A stretch of 64,000 nt of DNA from Bradyrhizobium oligotrophicum S58 (lineage in GTDB: Bacteria; Pseudomonadota; Alphaproteobacteria; Rhizobiales; Xanthobacteraceae): assembly GCF_000344805.1 (NCBI RefSeq), contig NC_020453.1:930001-994000 (forward strand), read 5' to 3'. The number at the start of each line of letters is the position of its first letter. Position 1 is the first letter of the stretch. A program made the position numbers and the translations under genes. Below are positions 8,514 through 17,976 of this stretch, in pieces. The notes under the pieces were generated by a model. It had not been told where the DNA came from and did not search any database. It saw nothing but the letters and a program-made list of their open reading frames with translations.

Positions 8514-9604
8514 TCGCCGCCATCCGTGAATTCGCAAACCGCTTGCTCGGCCGCGGCGATGCGACCATCACCGTTCCGTCGTTCGACGGGGCGCTGAAGG
8601 CCAATCAAGTGCTGGAGGCAGCCGAAACGCTCCTCGAATGTGAAGCACCGGAGGATATTGCGTCCGACGGCCGTTCCCTTCTCATCGCCGATGGCGCGCG
8701 ACTCCTGCGTTGGGCTGGATCGTCGCCTACGGAGATCCGCAGGTTCGCGCGGCCGATCTCTGCGTTGGCGATGCTTCCGTCCGGCGGTCTGGCCGTTGCC
8801 ATTGGCGGCACTGAGGTTCATATCTATGATACCATCACCACCAAGACGCCGGTCTCGACATTTACCGGTGAGTTGCGCGCCGTCAACGCGCTTGCGCCTG
8901 CAGGCGACGGCGCCCTGATCGCAACCGATGGTTCGTCATCGTATGAGGTCGGCGATTGGGCGCGCGACCTGATGGAGCTCGGTGAGACCGGCCGTGTCTT
9001 CAGGCTCGATCCGCGGACGCAGACGATGCAGCAGCTTGCGGGCGGGCTTCGCTACGCCTTCGGTGCCGTCGCAAACGGCAACGACGTGCTCGTCAGTGAA
9101 AGCTGGCGGCACCGTCTGATTTCGATTGCACCCGGCGGCACGCGCACGGTCGCGCTCGGTCACCTGCCGGTCTATCCCTCCCGGCTTGCACCGGCGCATG
9201 GCGGCGGCTTCTGGCTGACCGCCTTTGTCGCCCGCACGCAATTGGTCGAGTTCGTGCTTCGCGAACCGGCCTACCGGCGCCGCATGATTGCTGAGATTGA
9301 GCCTGACTATTGGGTGGCGCCACGGCTCAGGTCCGGCCAGTCCTTCAAGGAGCCGCTGCAGGGAGCGCACATCAAGACCATGGGGGTCATGAAGCCGTGG
9401 GCTCCCCCAAGGTCGTACGGACTCGTCATCCGGCTCGGTGCCGACGGACTGCCGCGTTATTCGCTTCATAGCCGCGCTGATGGCGTCAATCACGGCATCG
9501 TCGCCGCCGTCGAGTTCGGCGGCGACCTCGTCATGATCGCAAAGGGGCCGGGCAGGGTGCTCAGGCTGCCGCTTGCAACCCTTGGCCAGGAGGTCCTTCC
9601 ATGA
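8510..9604 (+). CDS. SMP-30/gluconolactonase-like (strictosidine synthase-like) protein
   Basis: This 364-residue protein is read from a GTG that overlaps the stop of the fusion gene (GTGA), with a near-perfect GGAGGAGG five bases upstream at 8497-8504. That decides the start over an in-frame extension back to 8177. Six-bladed-propeller-like repeats are visible (EAPEDIASDGRSLLIADG, GLRYAFGAVANGNDVLVSESW, PVYPSRLAPAHGGGFWL). It is paralogous in style to the C-terminal half of the preceding fusion. It has no signal peptide, so it is probably cytoplasmic. A role in opening a lactone, or in processing the transported compound before the ligase acts, is inference. Confidence 0.8.
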   Translation: MIAAIREFANRLLGRGDATITVPSFDGALKANQVLEAAETLLECEAPEDIASDGRSLLIADGARLLRWAGSSPTEIRRFARPISALAMLPSGGLAVAIGGTEVHIYDTITTKTPVSTFTGELRAVNALAPAGDGALIATDGSSSYEVGDWARDLMELGETGRVFRLDPRTQTMQQLAGGLRYAFGAVANGNDVLVSESWRHRLISIAPGGTRTVALGHLPVYPSRLAPAHGGGFWLTAFVARTQLVEFVLREPAYRRRMIAEIEPDYWVAPRLRSGQSFKEPLQGAHIKTMGVMKPWAPPRSYGLVIRLGADGLPRYSLHSRADGVNHGIVAAVEFGGDLVMIAKGPGRVLRLPLATLGQEVLP

Positions 9605-11097
9605 GCGAGGTCATCCTGTCCCTGTCGAAGGCAACCAAGCTCTATGCCGGCGTGCCGGCGATCGAGGGCGTCGATTTCGAGCTGCGGCGGGGCGAGATCC
9701 ACGCGTTGGTCGGCGAAAACGGCGCAGGCAAGTCGACGCTGACCAAGGTCATGGCTGGCGTCGTGGCCTTGACGTCGGGCGCCATGACGGTTGATGGCGT
9801 CGCGGTGTCTCCCAGAACGCCGCTGGAGGCGCGGCATCTTGGCATCGCAATGGTGTTTCAGGAAAACAGTCTGGTGCCGACGATGACCGTGGCGCAAAAC
9901 CTGTTTCTCGGTCAGGAGAGATTTTACAATCGGCTGCGCGGCATCTACATCGCGGCTCAGCAGTTCCTCCAATCTCTCAATTTCGACGTCGCGCCGACGG
10001 CGACCGTCGGCGGCCTGGGCGCGGCCAAGAAGCAGATGGTCGAAATCGCCCGCGCCGTGCTGCACAAGGCGAAAGTCATCATCTTTGACGAACCCACGGC
10101 GACGCTTACGCCGGAGGAGAAGAAGTATTTCTTCGATTTGGTGCGGGATTTGAAGAGGCGCGGTGTTTCGATTGTCTTCATCTCGCACGCGCTCGAAGAA
10201 GCCTTGCTGTTGGCCGATCGCATTACTGTCCTGCGGGACGGCAAGCACGTCGTCACCGACGACGCCTCGGGATTCGATCGAGCGCGCATCGTTCAGGCCA
10301 TGGTCGGACGAAACCTCTCAAATACGCTCTACGGTGTGCGGAAGGACAAAGTGCGCCCGGCCGGCAGGCGCGTGTTGACAATACAGAATCTCAAAATGGC
10401 GCCGATGGTCAGGAACAACTCATTGTCGGTGTTCGCGGGCCAGATCACGGGCGTGTTCGGACTGGTCGGCTCGGGCCGAACCGAGACTTTCAAGATCGTC
10501 TCGGGTATTCTGAAGCGTGATTTCTTTCACGGTGGAGAAATTCTGCTCAACGACAAGCCTGTGCGATATCGCGTGCCCGCGCCGGCCGTGAAAGCCGGAA
10601 TCGCCTACGTCACCGAAGACCGCAAAGTGGAGGGCTTTTTCGAGACGGCCTCGATCGCGCGCAACATCTATTTGGGTCTGCTTGCCAAGTTTCCGGAAGG
10701 GCGAGCCTGGTTGTCACGTCGTGAAAGAAATGAGGTCGGCAAGACCTGGATCGAACGTCTCAAGGTTCGCGCAATCGGCGACGAAGTCAAGGTTGTCGAA
10801 CTTTCCGGCGGAAATCAGCAGAAGGTCGTCATCGCCAAATCCCTGATTCAAGATCCGGAGCTGATCATCTTCGACGAGCCGACGCGCGGGGTCGACGTCG
10901 GGGCCATCGTCGAAATTCACGAGTTGATCAACAGGCTCGCCGATGAAGGCAGAGCTGTGGTCGTGATATCATCCTATCTGCCGGAAATTATAGCGCTATC
11001 CGATCGGATCTTGGTATCAAGGCAAGGCAAGGTCGTCGAAGAATTCTCGGCGATCGAAGCGACCGAAGAGAAGATCATGTATGCCGCCATCCACTGA
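9601..11097 (+). CDS. Sugar ABC transporter ATP-binding protein, two-domain (RbsA/MglA-like)
   Basis: A 498-residue double ATPase that powers the permease pair. The first domain has an intact Walker A GENGAGKST near residue 38 and Walker B IIFDEPTA. The second has the degenerate Walker A GLVGSGRTE near 287, with an intact signature LSGGNQQK near 401 and LIIFDEPTRGVDVGA. This asymmetry is normal in RbsA-type proteins. The signature of the first domain is odd: LGAAKKQMVEIARA near residue 139, where LSxxQQQMVEIA is usual. The ATG overlaps the stop of the previous gene (ATGA), so the two are translationally coupled. It is the last gene of the operon. Confidence 0.92.
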   Translation: MSEVILSLSKATKLYAGVPAIEGVDFELRRGEIHALVGENGAGKSTLTKVMAGVVALTSGAMTVDGVAVSPRTPLEARHLGIAMVFQENSLVPTMTVAQNLFLGQERFYNRLRGIYIAAQQFLQSLNFDVAPTATVGGLGAAKKQMVEIARAVLHKAKVIIFDEPTATLTPEEKKYFFDLVRDLKRRGVSIVFISHALEEALLLADRITVLRDGKHVVTDDASGFDRARIVQAMVGRNLSNTLYGVRKDKVRPAGRRVLTIQNLKMAPMVRNNSLSVFAGQITGVFGLVGSGRTETFKIVSGILKRDFFHGGEILLNDKPVRYRVPAPAVKAGIAYVTEDRKVEGFFETASIARNIYLGLLAKFPEGRAWLSRRERNEVGKTWIERLKVRAIGDEVKVVELSGGNQQKVVIAKSLIQDPELIIFDEPTRGVDVGAIVEIHELINRLADEGRAVVVISSYLPEIIALSDRILVSRQGKVVEEFSAIEATEEKIMYAAIH

Positions 11098-11602
11098 ACT
11101 GCGCGCGGCCTCCAATCGATCAGATCCCTTCAAGCGCACCGACGCCATACCGGAGACACTCCCGATCGGTGTCACGGTTTTCTCCCGGCTCTGGGGATCC
11201 GGGGCAACCTCGCCGACAAGGCGCGCAGGCTTGGCATTCCGGTGTGGGCTCCTGGCCAAGGCGGCGCGTGAGCGCCGTCAACTCTGCAGGTCCTTTGCCT
11301 TGCTAAAGCGGCCCGCGCCTATATCCCAGGCGACTCTCTGCACTCGTCATCGAGACGCATGCCTGCTTGAATCACGTTGCACGCGGTGGCGCCGGAGCGG
11401 TCGTGATCGTCTGAAGCGCTAACCGCGTGACGATACCTGCAATCGGCAACAATTGCTTCTCGTCACGGCCTCTTGAACTGGTCTTGCTTGTCGGCCTTTA
11501 GGGCGTGGTGCGAGCGCGCCTGGTCGGAACATCCCTGGTTCGTGCTGCCGCTTTGCACCGGCTTCTCGTCTGCGAACCGTCCCGCCAGTCTCGCTGCAAG
11601 AC
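11098..11602. other. Gene-free stretch after the ABC operon
   Basis: About 500 bp without a convincing gene. Short in-frame islands such as NLADKARRLGIPVWAPG (about 11200-11250, + strand) look protein-derived but are cut by stops, suggesting a decayed gene I cannot name. No clear terminator for the ABC operon was found. Confidence 0.35.
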
Positions 11603-11848
11603 GTGACCGCCGCCATTGAAGGAATGTCAGCGGCTCAAGCTGCTATGTCATATGTCTTGGGCCGGAGCCAGGTGTCGGCCTGCATCTTTGGAACGACAAG
11701 GCTGGCCAACCTCCGCGAGATCGCAGCAGCACCCGACAGGCCGCTGTCCGGAGAGCACGCAAATTTGGTACATTCGGCGTTCCTGAAGCAGGAAGCTTCT
11801 AAGAGCGCCAAATCCGGCATATCAGGCTTCCTTGAGCGAAGGACCTGA
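11603..11848 (+). pseudogene. Aldo/keto reductase C-terminal remnant
   Basis: The frame reads SAAQAAMSYVLGRSQVSACI, then FGTTRLANLREIAAA. This is the pattern at the C-terminus of aldo/keto reductases, where a helix of the form PAQxALxxVL precedes a VxxxIxGxxxxxxLxEN strand-helix. Only about 60 residues of a protein normally near 300 remain and no N-terminal part is found upstream, so it is a remnant. It may once have belonged to the neighbouring sugar catabolic operon (inference). Confidence 0.55.
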
Positions 11849-11909
11849 CGGGTTGATGGCCACCGCTGAACCGCGTGCGGATGCTGATCGGGTGGGCGAC
11901 GATGCTGGA

Positions 11910-12085
11910 GAGGAGACATGTCCTGCCGTCTTGCGCTTGATCACGGTCCCGCGATCCGGCAGCGCAGCCAAGGCCTGCCGCACAGCATGGCGGTTCACAC
12001 CGAAGGCGGCGGCCAGTTCATCTCTGACGGCAATCGCTTGTTGGATGCGTCACGGACGATCTGCTCGAACAACGTTTTTTCGATC
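11910..12085 (-). pseudogene. GntR/PhnF-type regulator HTH remnant, frameshifted
   Basis: On the minus strand the DNA reads QRIEKTLFEQIVRDASNKRL then PSE in one frame. After a one-base shift it reads DELAAAFGVNRHAVRQALAA and LPDRGTVIKRKTAG in another. Together these match the winged-helix domain of GntR regulators, particularly the PhnF-like FGVNRHTVRRAL pattern. The ligand domain is missing. It is a broken fragment and does not appear as a single open frame. Confidence 0.55.
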
Positions 12086-12230
12086 CGCTGAGCTCCCAAT
12101 GCGAACGTGACAGAACTTGAAAAATGCTTCCAGATGGGCATTCCTTCCTGCTCGCAAGCTAGACAATCCAGAGTCTCTTCGTTCGCTCCGAATGGCCTTT
12201 GGTGGTCTCGCCCTTGCCGATGATGCCGAA

Positions 12231-13178
12231 CTACTGCGTCGCCGCTTCGCGCAGAAATGCCTGATAGGCGAGCCCGACTCCCACTTCCAGGGGAGTCGTC
12301 GCGCGCCAGCCAAGCTCCATCAGGCGGGAGACGTCGAGGAGCTTGCGTGGTGTGCCATCCGGCCGTGACCGGTCAAAGCTGATGCTGCCCTTGAAGCCTA
12401 CTACGGCGGCAACCACCCGGGCGAAGTCGGCAATGGTGATATCCTCGCCAGTGCCGATGTTGACCAGCGCGGTGTCCGAATAGGTCTTCATCAGGTGCAC
12501 GCAGGCATCCGCCATGTCGTCGACATAGAGGAACTCGCGCCGCGGCGTGCCGGTGCCCCAGACCACGACCTCCGGCGCATCTGCGAGCTTGGCCTCATGG
12601 AAGCGGCGGATCAGCGCCGCGACGACGTGGCTGTATTCGGGATGATAGTTATCGCCCGGACCATAGAGATTGGTCGGCATGACGTTGATGAAGTCGGCGC
12701 CATATTGGCTGCGATAGGCCTCGACCATCTTGATGCCGGCGATCTTGGCGATCGCATAAGGCTCGTTGGTCTGCTCCAGTGGCCCTGTCAGCATCGCGTT
12801 CTCGCGCAGCGGCTGAGGAGCAAGCTTTGGATAGATGCAGGATGAGCCCAGAAACATCAGCTTCTCGGCGCCGTTCACGTGGGCAGCGTGAATGACATTG
12901 ATGGCGATGGCGATGTTGTCGTAGATGAACTCCGCACGCAGCGTGTTGTTGGCGACGATGCCGCCGACCTTGGCGGCCGCCAGGACCACGACTTGGGGCT
13001 TCGCGCGTGCGAACCATGCGAACACCGCGGCTTGATCGCGCAGATCGAGTTCTCGGTGCGCCACCGTCAGAAGCTCGACGCCCTCGGACGACAAGCGGCG
13101 TATCAATGCGCTGCCAGCCATGCCGCGGTGACCTGCGACAAAAACGCGTTTTCCAGAAAGATGAAAGCGGTAGGACAC
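12231..13178 (-). CDS. fcl: GDP-L-fucose synthase
   Basis: A 315-residue extended SDR that would convert GDP-4-keto-6-deoxy-mannose to GDP-L-fucose by epimerisation and NADPH reduction. The nucleotide-binding motif [14 protein letters not shown] lies at about residues 16-29, the family-typical SSCIYPK near 112, and catalytic YAIAK (Tyr-x3-Lys) near 140. The [12 protein letters not shown] block and [12 protein letters not shown] are also typical of GDP-fucose synthases. Length is normal. Its usual partner, GDP-mannose 4,6-dehydratase, is present but about 27 kb away at 39692, at the other end of the polysaccharide region. The gene is isolated among decayed DNA yet shows no lesion. Confidence 0.93.
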   Translation of the reverse strand: MSYRFHLSGKRVFVAGHRGMAGSALIRRLSSEGVELLTVAHRELDLRDQAAVFAWFARAKPQVVVLAAAKVGGIVANNTLRAEFIYDNIAIAINVIHAAHVNGAEKLMFLGSSCIYPKLAPQPLRENAMLTGPLEQTNEPYAIAKIAGIKMVEAYRSQYGADFINVMPTNLYGPGDNYHPEYSHVVAALIRRFHEAKLADAPEVVVWGTGTPRREFLYVDDMADACVHLMKTYSDTALVNIGTGEDITIADFARVVAAVVGFKGSISFDRSRPDGTPRKLLDVSRLMELGWRATTPLEVGVGLAYQAFLREAATQ

Positions 13179-14411
13179 GAGTTACCCTCTGACATGCAGC
13201 ATCAAAATCGTCTTCGGTCTGATTTTATGGCATAGCAGCACCGGCGATCCAGGTCGATGACGGTGACCGCCCACACATTCCCATTGTGCGGAGCCTGCCT
13301 TCGCGTTGCCATGTCTCCAGGCTCGGGCAGGGCGTTCTGCTGCACGGGTCCAACAGCGTGGCCAGACTCCGGCTGACGATTTCCGGACTCCGGGTTGTGT
13401 TCGAATGGTGGTTCGGAGCACATGGCGCAACGATGCTGCCCGACGAGCCTCGCCGCCGCGTCCGGCGCCCGGCTAACGGAACCGAAGCCGTCAACTACGG
13501 AGCGCTGATCTCCGAGGCAGTAATGCAGCACGAGATTGCGGCACGCATGACGAACTCTGTGAAGCGTTTTTGCCTGCATGATCGGCCAAATGGGCGAAGT
13601 TGAGAAGTATGCCGGTAGCAAGCAGCGATCTGAATTCTCCGCTCCTCTGAATTCTCGGCTCCAACGGGTTGCAACGACGGCGCTGTCGTCACGAACCGTC
13701 AGACGCCATTGGCGTTTGGGGGGCACGACAACCCCCGCGACGCAATCTTCGAGCAGCCGGTGACATTGCGACAATCCGCATCCCAACCCTCTTCTCGCGC
13801 GAAGATCGCTTGATCGTCAACGGCTGAATCCGCGTCACTAGATGGTCCGGATCAAGATCGTGGTAGCAGATCTATCGCAAGGCTGCCGGCATCGATGATG
13901 TGGGTGAGACACTGTTCCAACGCAATCGATATCGGCTCACGGAGCTCTCTCGCTCCGTCCGACCGGGCGCCTTGTCCCGACATGGGCAGGGCCGTGTGGA
14001 CGGCCAGCAACGTTGCGGTTGGCCAGTTGGCAGTTCTTGCGGGGCCGGGTTCAACAGCTGAAGCTGTCTCCGCCATTCGGCCGGCGGGTTTAGAACGCGA
14101 CCGTTGCGGGGTGATACACGTTGATCGAGACCCTTCAGTCCATTCCGATGATCGAGTTCGTCGAGGCGGCGGCTCGAACAGGCGTTGGCGAGAATCCGCC
14201 TTAGCGAGGACGAGAAGGCTAGCTACCAGTAGGAAGTCGGATCCCATCTCAGGCCGAGCTTGTGGAAGCCCAAAACCAGAACAATGTCGATCAGGACTCA
14301 CCCAAGCTGAGAACCGCAGGGATGATCGGAGCCGTGACTCCAAGCTTGGAGGCTGCATGCACCGAGAAGTTGCAGCGCCCCAATCTGCGAGCCGATTTGG
14401 CCTGAGACAGG
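13179..14411. other. Long stretch without supportable genes
   Basis: About 1.2 kb upstream of the GDP-fucose synthase gene. Open frames exist on both strands (for example 13202-13786 minus and 13852-14358 minus) but their translations show no family features, and neighbouring frames look equally coding-like. A minus-strand island reading LREPISIALEQCLTHIID near 13880-13950 could be a gene relic. I see no RNA gene or named mobile element here. Confidence 0.35.
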
Positions 14412-14633
14412 TTAAGTGTCCTGCTGTACTTGATCGGAGGTGCCATTTCCCGGAGGGGATAAATTTGCACCGCTCTCAACGATGCTATAGCCACACTCAC
14501 TGAGCCAATCGAGTACCCGGTCGGCCGTATTGTAGTCCCAACCAGGGTACGACCTCGCGATGATGTCTCTCGGAGAAAGTCGGCGGAGGGCCAACGACGG
14601 TTTCGTAGAGTTTCCGACCATTACAAACACCAT
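14412..14633 (-). CDS. Small hypothetical protein
   Basis: A 73-residue open frame with a plausible globular composition, including RRLSPRDIIARSYPGWDYN followed by TADRVLDWLSECGYSI. There is no signal peptide or membrane segment. An internal ATG at 14621 or 14618 is an alternative start. No strong ribosome binding site is seen. I do not recognise the family and it stands alone in degenerate DNA, so it may be real or a relic. Confidence 0.35.
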   Translation of the reverse strand: MVFVMVGNSTKPSLALRRLSPRDIIARSYPGWDYNTADRVLDWLSECGYSIVESGANLSPPGNGTSDQVQQDT

Positions 14634-15332
14634 ACTAAATTTGTCTCATCATTACGCAATTCGTGCATTTCTTAACTAGTGAAAAAAATCAACAGTTGAG
14701 TCGAAACTGGCATCGGCTCAGGGCTGCTCCCTCGAAATGCTGGAGGTACAAGTCCGAGCGTCGCGCTGCGTTGCCCGCAAAAGTTGTTTGCAGTTTGTGT
14801 GCTCTGGTGTTGACCTCACGAACTTGTTCAAGCGCGTCGACCATGAAGGTGACAAAGTTCGTCCTGCGGGTGCGGAGGCGAGGGGATGCATGGCCTTGCT
14901 GCGCAAGCGGATTGGCCCGGTGCGTGCGTTGATCAGGCTGGAGGCCGCCCATTGGGGCATTCTGAGCCCAACTGTTCGCTGCCGAGGCGGCGCAGGACCA
15001 ATATCCGCCATGAGACCTTCAAGGTTCGGCGGCCGGAGCACGTACCTGTCGACATCGAGGTGGTTGAATGGATGACTTCCAGTGTGGAATTGCGTCAGAT
15101 CGGAGAGTTGTGGCCGCGCAGTCAAAAGCATCGAAATGCAGCAGGTCGCTGATCGAGCAACGCTGCTGCTTCCAGCGTCAGCGCAAAGGTCAAAGCAATT
15201 TGGGCCCGTGCCGCCACCAAAGGATCAACGTTCGGACTCTTCATCCACCTCTGCACGAGGATCCATACCCTGCCTTTCGGGATTTCTAGCTGGCGTCCCG
15301 ATCATCAGTGGGGGCGAGAGTCAAACGACTGC
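14634..15332. other. Degenerate stretch, nothing identified
   Basis: About 700 bp with only short, overlapping open frames on both strands, none with recognisable motifs. It lies between a small hypothetical gene and IS256 debris and is probably decayed accessory DNA. Confidence 0.35.
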
Positions 15333-15590
15333 TCAGGAGCCGGACGCCCCTTGCAAATCTGTCGCGAGATGATCACTGCGATCGGCCTGATCGCGCCAGA
15401 AGCCGTTAGCTCCCCTGTCTTCGCCAGATGCACAGCTCATTCCCGCGCGCTCCGCTGGGGGAGAGAGCTGCTCTTTCAAGTCATACAGATCTTTCGAGTC
15501 ATAATAAGCGTCGCTATCAAGCAGTCGTACGGCGTACAACAGAATCGAAATCCCGACTATCGCCGCCAAAGCAACAAGCGCCCATACCAT
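15333..15590 (-). CDS. Possible small membrane protein
   Basis: An 85-residue frame starting MVWALVALAAIVGISILLYA, a good single transmembrane helix. It is followed by an acidic, tyrosine-rich segment (RLLDSDAYYDSKDLYDLKEQ) and a less protein-like tail. The overlapping upstream frame (15557-15904) also ends in an aromatic-rich stretch. There is no clear ribosome binding site. It may be a real small membrane protein or the shortened end of a decayed one. Confidence 0.3.
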   Translation of the reverse strand: MVWALVALAAIVGISILLYAVRLLDSDAYYDSKDLYDLKEQLSPPAERAGMSCASGEDRGANGFWRDQADRSDHLATDLQGASGS

Positions 15591-15879
15591 TCCGGCCCAA
15601 CCATAAACCGATGAAATATGGCGAAATAATACCCGTTCACGTATGCGAAATCAATCCCAGCGTGAGGATTAAACGTAAGTCTACCAGACCGATTCCGAGG
15701 CAAGCAGAAGAAATACAACCACAGGTCAACCGTGGGCGCGCAATCTTGCGCAGCAGCAGCCCGGCACAAAACGGAGTCCCGATGCCCGGCTCGCCCTTCG
15801 CGCGTGATCTGCGCATCGAACCACTCCCGATCCGCGTCCCATTGAGTGGTTTCGCTGGCATGGCGAGGCGCCGGGCTGA

Positions 15880-16212
15880 TCAGCCTGCCACACCATGGGA
15901 TCATCGCTTAAAGGCGCGATGGTTCCATCGTCATGTAAGGGACGCGCTGGACGGCCCACGCGTCGTTCTGCTCGAGCAGGATCTCGCCGACGAGACGAAC
16001 GATGGCGTCCTCGCTTGGGAAGATGCCCACGACCTCGGTGTGCGCTTGATCTCGCCGTTGACCCTCTCGATTGGATTGGGAGAGTGCAGCTTGGCGCGGT
16101 GCTGCGCCGAGCGGCTCATACAGGCGAGCCCCGCCTCATCCATGACGGTTGCGAGCTTGGGCACCTTGGGATTGAGCTGATCGGCGACCTTGCGCCATTG
16201 CGCGCTGGCCAT
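15880..16212 (-). pseudogene. IS256 family transposase C-terminal remnant, two frameshifts
   Basis: Minus-strand frames read WRKVADQLNPKVPKLATVMD and HRAKLHSPNPIERVNGEIKR. After a frameshift near 16025 they read TEVVGIFPSEDAIVRLVGEI and LLEQNDAWAVQRVPYMTME. After a second shift near 15920 they read TIAPLSDDPMV. This matches the C-terminal third of IS256/mutator-type transposases, including the NPIERxNGEIKRR block. The catalytic N-terminal part is absent, so the element is dead. It marks past insertion at the edge of the polysaccharide cluster. Confidence 0.8.
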
Positions 16213-16324
16213 CGGGCCACTATCCGGCCCGATATGATGGACTGTTGAAAGTCCGAAAGAACGAAAATTTCAAATGTGACAGGGCGAGCCTCATCGTCCG
16301 GGGTCAAGACGTTTTATCCAGAAA

Positions 16325-17086
16325 CTACTTGGTAAGCTCAGCAAAGGTGTTGAGGTCGACTTGGTGTGCTCGGGTATCGCGGCCTTGAAGCTCGGCATGG
16401 TCGGAAATACCGTAAGTGAAAAAGCTTACCTTTCTAAATCCGATGTGCTCAGCGACAAGTCGGAGCTCTTCCTTTGCATAGAAGTGAATTTGGTCCCAAA
16501 ACGCATAGGCCTCGAACTCACCTTCGCGAATCCTCGTCTCGGTCGCTGGCGAGTAGTGGCGGTGTAGAACTCCCTCCAGCCCAGGAAAGCTGAAGCGCAT
16601 CACGCCTCCAGGCTTTAGTGTCCGATAGATCTCAGCTACTACGAAGATCGAGGCGGCTTGGGGGAGGTGCTCAAGCATATCCTCCGAATAGCCGAATCGA
16701 ACAGTGTTGTCGGCAAACGGGTGTTTGTCCAGCAAGTTGACCTGATAGTAGGCTGGGTGGTCGTGCTCAAACAGGTCAATGTTGATCCAGTCGTCGAGGA
16801 TCGTGCTGCCGCAACCGTAGTTCACCTTCAGATCGCTTCCCTCGATTATCTTCCGGGGGGCAGCGCGAGATCCCGCCTTGGTCCAGGCTCCGGAGTCCGG
16901 CTCATAAGTATACTGTTTGTAGGTCCGGATCTTGTCTTCCCAATAAGGAATTTGCGACAGCCGGTCCAGAAGACCCTGTTGCGAAACGATCGCTGATTCA
17001 GCTACCGGCTTGCGGCTCCGTGCTGCAACGTTGACGAGTCTCGGCGCGATGAGGCGCTTCAGGTATCGTGTCGCGCGTCTTAGCAT
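16325..17086 (-). CDS. Class I SAM-dependent methyltransferase
   Basis: About 253 residues with a Methyltransf_11-like core: LKVNYGCGSTILDDWINIDL is motif I through the acidic strand-2 residue, YSEDMLEHLP is motif II/III, and YRTLKPGGVMRFSFPG is the post-III strand. I chose the ATG at 17086 because AGAGGAA lies just upstream; an 18-residue extension to 17140 is open. The C-terminal FYAKEELRLVAEHIGFRKVS is typical of this group. It is the last intact gene of the leftward polysaccharide operon. It probably methylates a sugar or nucleotide-sugar; the substrate is inference. Confidence 0.8.
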   Translation of the reverse strand: MLRRATRYLKRLIAPRLVNVAARSRKPVAESAIVSQQGLLDRLSQIPYWEDKIRTYKQYTYEPDSGAWTKAGSRAAPRKIIEGSDLKVNYGCGSTILDDWINIDLFEHDHPAYYQVNLLDKHPFADNTVRFGYSEDMLEHLPQAASIFVVAEIYRTLKPGGVMRFSFPGLEGVLHRHYSPATETRIREGEFEAYAFWDQIHFYAKEELRLVAEHIGFRKVSFFTYGISDHAELQGRDTRAHQVDLNTFAELTK

Positions 17087-17256
17087 TGGTTCCTCTTGAG
17101 CCGCACCGAGACGGATGGACGTAGGAATCGTGATAGCCAAGTAACGAGGGAACGGCGTTCAATCGAATGACATATTTACAACTGCGGCGCAACGATCGGC
17201 TCGGCCCGAGCGCCAAGCGATACTCCGACGTGGGTAAGCACTCCCGCAACCTAGTC

Positions 17257-17819
17257 TTACGGCGATCCTCGCACGCGCAACTGTCCCTGGATGTCAGCCA
17301 ACAGTAGCGTTCCGAGGGCAATCTGAGCATCGAAATGACCGCCGATGATCATGTCCAGGAGTTCTGACGGACTTGCCAGCAGCGTCTCGACGCCTCGCTC
17401 CGGCGCGAATCCTGGGGTCCGGGCGTCGGTCTCAATAAAGAAGGAGTGTACGCGATTGCTGAGACGACCTGCATCGGTTTTGTTCACTCCGAGCAAATGG
17501 ACGGCCCTGCTCGGAAATCCAGTTTCCCTCAAGCAGTTCTCGAACCGCTGAGCTCGCAGCTTGCTCCAGGATCGATCAGGCCCGCTGGAAGCTCCAGAGT
17601 GAAGGCCTCAACCGCCGGCCGGAATTGCCGAACCAGCGGCACCAGACCCTCGGGGGATATGGCGAGAACGACAACGTAGTCGAACGTTTCGACTGAATGG
17701 TACGTTTCGCTCGCAGTTCCTGGAGAAAACTCGACTTCGCGAGCCGTCAAAGTCACCCATGGCGAGATCCTGCTCTTGGATGTGCGTGTTATTCTTGGCC
17801 ACGACTCAGGACGGTTCAT
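17257..17819 (-). pseudogene. Nudix hydrolase, frameshifted within the Nudix box
   Basis: The gene starts well (AAGGAG six bases before the ATG at 17819) and reads like an ADP-ribose pyrophosphatase-type Nudix protein: VTLTAREVEFSPGTASETYH, then VPLVRQFRPAVEAFTLELPA and GLIDPGASCE. The frame then breaks. The expected box continues as SAVRELLE in a second frame and ETGFPSRAVHLLGVNKTDAG in a third, ending at 17257. Two one-base insertions, near 17550 and 17530, would explain this. Both fall inside the GX5EX7REUXEEXGU box, so no active enzyme can be made unless the reading is a sequencing error. Confidence 0.75.
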
Positions 17820-17976
17820 TGTCGCTCCTTGCAACGGCGAGGCATCAATGAATCTGGATGCCAAGACGGGTCGAGAAAGTCTGGGAGCCTCGATGGAGGT
17901 GTTAGCCCGTAGCTGTTGAAGTGACGCGGCATATCGGTAGCTCGCCTGCAATATGGGGGTGGCTGCCGGCGTCAGA

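Noticed and set aside
6888..8537. 549-codon minus-strand frame opposite the permease/SMP-30 fusion
   Set aside because: Shadow of a clearly homologous plus-strand gene with good translation signals.
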